Source of the DNA: Lachnospiraceae bacterium | Lineage (GTDB): Bacteria; Bacillota; Clostridia; Lachnospirales; Lachnospiraceae | Length of the DNA: 35,995 bases | Assembly (NCBI GenBank): GCA_021201665.1 | Contig: JAJQEO010000041.1 | Location: 1-35,995 of the forward strand | Reading direction: 5' to 3' | In this document: in pieces, positions 33,136 to 35,995 of the stretch | Layout of the letters: every line of letters begins with the position of its first letter | Position numbering within the stretch: position 1 is the stretch's first letter | Translations under genes and position numbers: made by a program | The notes under the pieces: model-generated | Told to the model about the DNA's origin: nothing | What the model saw: the letters and a program-made list of their open reading frames with translations, nothing else | Databases searched by the model: none

Positions 33136-35607
33136 ATGATTATCAGGAATAATACAAAAATAACTGGAATCACCAGCGAGCCGGTGCAAAAAGCCACGGC
33201 AAATCTGCTTCGTGATATCGGGAAAGTCATTACGCCAGTGCCGGAACGGACAGAAGAGGACGGCGAAATCCGCCTCATATATGGAGATGAAGCAGAGGAA
33301 TGCTTCACCCTTGATGCAACAGAAGGAGCACTGCGCCTGTCAGCATCGGACGAACTGGGCTTTATCTATGGCCTGTATGAGATCAGCGGCCGGTTCCTGG
33401 GCATTCGGCCGTTCTGGTTCTGGAATGACCAGGTGATTGAGCAGAAAGCATTTGTCGAAATCCCGGCCGGGTTTCACTATGCGTCCCAGCCTTATGCCAT
33501 CCGGTTTCGCGGATGGTTTATTAATGATGAAGTCCTGCTGGCCGACTGGCAGGTTGACCAGAACCCTGACCGCCCGTGGGAGATGGCGATGGAGGCTCTG
33601 CTGCGCCTGGGCGGAAATCTGGTGATCCCCGGGACAGACCGCAATTCTGAAAAATACCGCCCGCTGGCCTCGTCCATGGGCCTGTATGTGACTCATCACC
33701 ATGCCGAGCCGCTCGGCGCACCGATCTTCGCCAGAGAATATCCGGATCTGCAGCCTTCCTACGCAAAATATCCGGAGAAATTTCAGGAGCTGTGGCGGCG
33801 GGGGATCGAAGAGCAGAAAGACTGCAAAACCGTATGGAACCTCGGCTTTCGCGGGCAGGGAGACGCCCCCTTCTGGGCGGATGACCCTGCGTATCAGACT
33901 GATGAAGCGAGGGGAAAGCTGATCAGCGAATTGATTCAGCTTCAGTATGAAATGGTGCAGGAGGCACAGCCGGGGGCATATGGAGACACCCAATCACTGC
34001 GTTCGGCGGATGTCCCACCCAAAGAGCGGATTTTCTGCTGCACAAACCTGTACGGGGAGACCATGGAGCTGTACCAGAAGGGCTGCCTGAAGCTGCCGGA
34101 ACAGATCATAAAAGTCTGGGCGGATAACGGTTATGGGAAAATGGTTTCCCGACGGCAGGGAAACCACAATCCTCGCGTACCGGCACTGCCGGAGGCTCAC
34201 CATTCGCAGAATTATAATCCGCAAAAGAACAATCTGCAGATATCGGACAGGGTGGGAATACCCAAATATGAAATTAACGGCGAAAGCATCTTTAAAAATG
34301 AGGAGGCTCAGACAGCAGATGCGCTGCCTGGAAAAATCAGTGGAGGTAATCACGGAACCCACGACGAAAACCCACACGGAGAATATCGCGGAATCCGCGA
34401 TGAAGTCCCACACGGAGACCACCACGGAATCTATTATCACGTCTCCTTTTACGATCTGCAGGCGGCAAATCACATTACCATGCTTCCCAACTCTCCGGAA
34501 TTCGTGGTACGCGAGCTGGATGAGGTGCTGCGGCATGGCGTGAATGACTTCTGGCTGATCAATTGTTCGAACGTAAAGCCTCATGTGTATATGCTGGATC
34601 TGGTCGCGAGTCTGTGGAAACGCCCCCTCCCTTCGGTCGGGGGCAGGTCGCACTGCCCATTCCAAGACGCTTCGCGTGGGGCAGTGCTGTGGAAACGCCC
34701 CCTCCCTTCGGTCGGCGGCAGGTCGGTCCGCCCATTAAAGTTCGCTTCGCGAAGGTCGGACCTGTGGAAACGCCCCCTCCCTGTGGTCGGGGGATATCCC
34801 GCCCCTGTAGCATTTGCAGAAGACCACCGCAGACAATACCTGCGTAACTATTATGGCTCGGAGCATCTGGATGAGCTCGCATCCTGTCTGCAGCAGTATT
34901 TTGACGCGGCGGTATCCTATGGCCCTCACGAGGACGACCATGCCGGAGAGCAATTTTACAACCACGGAATCCGGATACTGGCATCCCAGTACCTGAAGGA
35001 TTCCGGCAATGCTGCAGCAGAATTTCAATGGGCGAAAAAAGCCGATACGCTCACAGAGCAGATACACTGGTACCGGCAGCGCTGCGAGGCAGGGTCGAAG
35101 TCCTATGGTGAACTGCTTGACACCTGTGAGAAATTAGCGGCAAAACTAAGCGGATCCGCCAAAACTCTGTTCGAGGACAGCATTTATCTGCAGGCGAAAA
35201 TCTACGCGTACTGCGCGAAAGGCGGCTGCCTGGTGTGCCGCGGCCTCGAAGAGGCTTATGAAGGCAAGTATCAGAAGGCCTTTTACCTGGTGGGAAAGGG
35301 CCGGAAGGAATATCTGCGGGCACGCCGCGCGATGAGGGACCGCGAGCATGATGTATGGAAAAACTTTTACCGGAACGAGTGCCTGACTGATATCGCGCAG
35401 ACCGCCTGGGTACTGGAAACCGTGATGGGTTATATCCGCAATCTCGGCGACGGTCCGCATTTTTACGAATGGCAGCGGGATTTCCTTTACACAAAAGAGG
35501 ATCGGAACGTGCGAATGATTCTGAACCTGGAGAACCATCTGAACAACCAGGAAATGTTTGAACTGATGGAGAAAAAGATAGAGAATGATTGCAGCCGCCT
35601 GCCTTAG
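33136..35607 (+). CDS. GH115-like glycosyl hydrolase (alpha-glucuronidase family) with two repeat insertions
   Basis: An 823-residue enzyme of the GH115 family, known for removing 4-O-methyl-glucuronic acid from xylan side chains. GH115-like blocks: LGFIYGLYEISGRFLGIRPF, FRGWFINDE, EALLRLGGN, GLYVTHHHAEPLGAP, KVWADNGYGKMV, HGIYYHVSFYD and NDFWLINCSNVKPHVYMLDL. It starts one base after the esterase stop, with GGAGG and AAGG upstream, so translation is likely coupled. No signal peptide. Two stretches are foreign to the family: residues about 336-434 (low-complexity, with 36-nt repeats) and about 493-556 (three copies of a 75-nt palindromic element). Reading frame and downstream blocks are kept, so the enzyme may still fold with these as loops. 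Substrate in this pectin context is uncertain. Confidence 0.8.
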   Translation: MIIRNNTKITGITSEPVQKATANLLRDIGKVITPVPERTEEDGEIRLIYGDEAEECFTLDATEGALRLSASDELGFIYGLYEISGRFLGIRPFWFWNDQVIEQKAFVEIPAGFHYASQPYAIRFRGWFINDEVLLADWQVDQNPDRPWEMAMEALLRLGGNLVIPGTDRNSEKYRPLASSMGLYVTHHHAEPLGAPIFAREYPDLQPSYAKYPEKFQELWRRGIEEQKDCKTVWNLGFRGQGDAPFWADDPAYQTDEARGKLISELIQLQYEMVQEAQPGAYGDTQSLRSADVPPKERIFCCTNLYGETMELYQKGCLKLPEQIIKVWADNGYGKMVSRRQGNHNPRVPALPEAHHSQNYNPQKNNLQISDRVGIPKYEINGESIFKNEEAQTADALPGKISGGNHGTHDENPHGEYRGIRDEVPHGDHHGIYYHVSFYDLQAANHITMLPNSPEFVVRELDEVLRHGVNDFWLINCSNVKPHVYMLDLVASLWKRPLPSVGGRSHCPFQDASRGAVLWKRPLPSVGGRSVRPLKFASRRSDLWKRPLPVVGGYPAPVAFAEDHRRQYLRNYYGSEHLDELASCLQQYFDAAVSYGPHEDDHAGEQFYNHGIRILASQYLKDSGNAAAEFQWAKKADTLTEQIHWYRQRCEAGSKSYGELLDTCEKLAAKLSGSAKTLFEDSIYLQAKIYAYCAKGGCLVCRGLEEAYEGKYQKAFYLVGKGRKEYLRARRAMRDREHDVWKNFYRNECLTDIAQTAWVLETVMGYIRNLGDGPHFYEWQRDFLYTKEDRNVRMILNLENHLNNQEMFELMEKKIENDCSRLP
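34342..34449 (+). repeat. in-frame 36-nt tandem repeat in the GH115-like gene
   Basis: Three 12-codon units begin at 34342, 34378 and 34414: GGNHGTHDENPH, GEYRGIRDEVPH and GDHHGIYYHVSF. The last is the conserved family motif. The first two look like diverged copies of its 5' part, so the array probably grew by duplication of a functional motif. Confidence 0.65.
34612..34796 (+). repeat. 75-nt palindromic repeat element translated within the GH115-like gene
   Basis: Units begin with CTGTGGAAACG at 34612, 34687 and 34762 (the third truncated), exactly 75 bases apart. Each has a conserved arm CGCCCCCTCCCTTCGGTCGG and then a variable hairpin. In unit 1 GCACTGCCC pairs with GGGCAGTGC and ACGC with GCGT. 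In unit 2 GGTCCG pairs with CGGACC and TTCG with CGAA. The arms changed together, as in REP-like or Rickettsia-palindrome-like elements. It encodes LWKRPLPSVGGRS plus variable residues. Confidence 0.85.
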
Positions 35608-35684
35608 ACTGCGAGCAGCATTGGGGATGACCGTTTGGGCATAAGCGAAAAGAAAAATGCCATCAATTCGCACATTAGCAATGC

Positions 35685-35714
35685 AAAGAGCCGGGCAAAC
35701 ATGTCCGGCTCTTT
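35685..35714 (-). terminator. terminator after tRNA-Val
   Basis: A perfect ten-base stem, AAAGAGCCGG (35685-35694) with CCGGCTCTTT (35705-35714), and a ten-base loop lie five bases beyond the tRNA 3' end on the minus strand. The stem is symmetrical and may also stop the convergent GH115 transcript. T-tracts are short on both sides. Confidence 0.6.
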
Positions 35715-35718
35715 GAGG

Positions 35719-35791
35719 TGGAGATAGCAGGACTCGAACCTGTGACCCTCTACACGTCAAGCAGATGCTCTCCCAGCTGAGCTATATCTCC
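35719..35791 (-). tRNA. tRNA-Val (anticodon GAC)
   Basis: The 73-base minus-strand sequence folds as a cloverleaf: acceptor GGAGATA/TATCTCC with discriminator A, D-arm GCTCAGCTGGGAGAGC, anticodon arm TCTGC-TTGACGT-GTAGA, and T-arm with TTCGAGT. The anticodon GAC reads GUC/GUU valine codons. The CCA end is not encoded (CCT follows the discriminator). The outermost T-stem pair is A-C (ACAGG against CCTGC), a mismatch where a G-C is usual; otherwise all stems are sound. It has its own promoter upstream and hairpin downstream. Confidence 0.93.
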
Positions 35792-35801
35792 ATTGCCTGC
35801 T

Positions 35802-35830
35802 ATTGTAAACGAAAACCGGTCAGATTGCAA
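35802..35830 (-). promoter_or_regulatory. promoter of tRNA-Val
   Basis: On the minus strand TTGCAA (35830-35825 read as complement) and TACAAT (35807-35802) are 17 bases apart. The predicted start is about 35795, only a few bases before the mature tRNA 5' end. Confidence 0.7.
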
Positions 35831-35872
35831 GGGAAATCGTTATTATTTTGCTAAAAAAATTAAAGGCTTTGC

Positions 35873-35971
35873 TTACTCTCTTCCGCTAAAACAGTACGTG
35901 CACAGCTTACAGGGGCTGATGCCGATGGATTCCTCCATATCGGCACTTAAACACTTTGGAGAGGTTTTCAC
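35873..35971 (-). pseudogene. small cysteine-rich frame, possible gene tail
   Basis: The minus-strand frame (GTG at 35971 or ATG at 35938) ends MEESIGISPCKLCTYCFSGR with a final E and stop. The Cys-x-x-Cys tail reminds me of the C-terminus of clostridial purine-type phosphoribosyltransferases, but I cannot confirm this. An in-frame TAA just upstream (35981-35983) and a poor ribosome site argue that it is a relic, not an intact gene. A genuine 21-32 residue peptide is the alternative. Confidence 0.3.
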
Positions 35972-35982
35972 CTCTCTTTTTT
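35959..35982 (+). terminator. hairpin with T6 tract at the right edge
   Basis: GAGAGG (35959-35964) pairs with CCTCTC (35971-35976) around TTTTCA and is followed by six T residues. It reads as a plus-strand terminator. No plus-strand gene between the tRNA and this point is convincing, so it may end read-through from the GH115 operon or a small RNA. Confidence 0.55.
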
Positions 35983-35995
35983 ATTGTAAATAAAG

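Noticed and set aside
34612..34796. CRISPR-like array (conserved repeat with variable 36-base spacers)
   Set aside because: Only three units, the variable parts are themselves palindromic and homologous to each other, no cas genes are near, and the whole lies in frame inside a conserved enzyme gene.
35793..35993. 66-codon plus-strand frame after the tRNA
   Set aside because: It runs antisense through the tRNA promoter and through a terminator hairpin, and has no ribosome site.
1..35995. Prophage, insertion sequence or integrase-bearing island
   Set aside because: No transposase, integrase, phage structural gene or terminal inverted repeats were found; the only mobile-like items are the repeats, the two ATPase genes and the toxin cassette.

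Overview
The window looks like a carbohydrate-utilisation region of a gut Clostridia genome, most likely Lachnospiraceae. The reasons are LplA/LplB/LplC-type sugar importers without their own ATPase, YesM/YesN-type two-component pairs with AraC-type regulators, strong AGGAGG ribosome sites, TTGACA/TATAAT promoters, and a plant-cell-wall (pectin/rhamnogalacturonan) enzyme set. I did not try to name a species.

Layout. (1) 1-3554: end of an LplB permease, an LplC permease and a secreted binding protein. (2) 3959-9734: a consensus promoter, then a NodB-type deacetylase, an orphan binding protein, a YesM-type histidine kinase and a short YesN-type regulator, closed by a strong terminator. (3) 9828-11570, minus strand: an AAA-ATPase fused to a PD-(D/E)XK nuclease-like domain. 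(4) 11906-13183: a GH28 enzyme. (5) 13286-20890: promoter, regulator, kinase, LplB, LplC, binding protein, hairpin terminator. (6) 20982-26130: GH106-like hydrolase, GH105, GH28 copy A. (7) 26370-27281: a self-contained zeta-type toxin-antitoxin cassette with its own promoter and terminator. (8) 27366-28991: GH28 copy B, about 95% identical to copy A, followed by a decayed GH105 tail. (9) 29245-30862: a DUF4143-type ATPase flanked on both sides by related AT-rich repeats. (10) 30903-35607: a CE12-like esterase with SLH-like modules and a GH115-like glucuronidase, spaced one base apart. (11) 35719-35791, minus strand: tRNA-Val(GAC) with its own promoter and terminator.

How the genes fit together. 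The binding proteins have export signals, while none of the glycosidases or esterases shows a signal peptide. The likely scheme is import of pectic oligosaccharides by the two LplABC-type systems, energised by an ATPase encoded elsewhere, then cytoplasmic dismantling by GH28, GH105, GH106-like, CE12 and GH115 enzymes. The two kinase/regulator pairs probably sense the sugars or importer status.

The most unusual theme is repeats. At least four otherwise conserved proteins (both histidine kinases, the CE12 esterase and the GH115 enzyme) carry in-frame tandem repeats (periods 45, 18, 39, 36 and 75 nt) inserted in or between conserved blocks. Gene leaders carry repeats whose period need not be a multiple of three (13 nt, 73 nt). 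One repeat, in the GH115 gene, has the sequence of a palindromic mobile element translated in frame.
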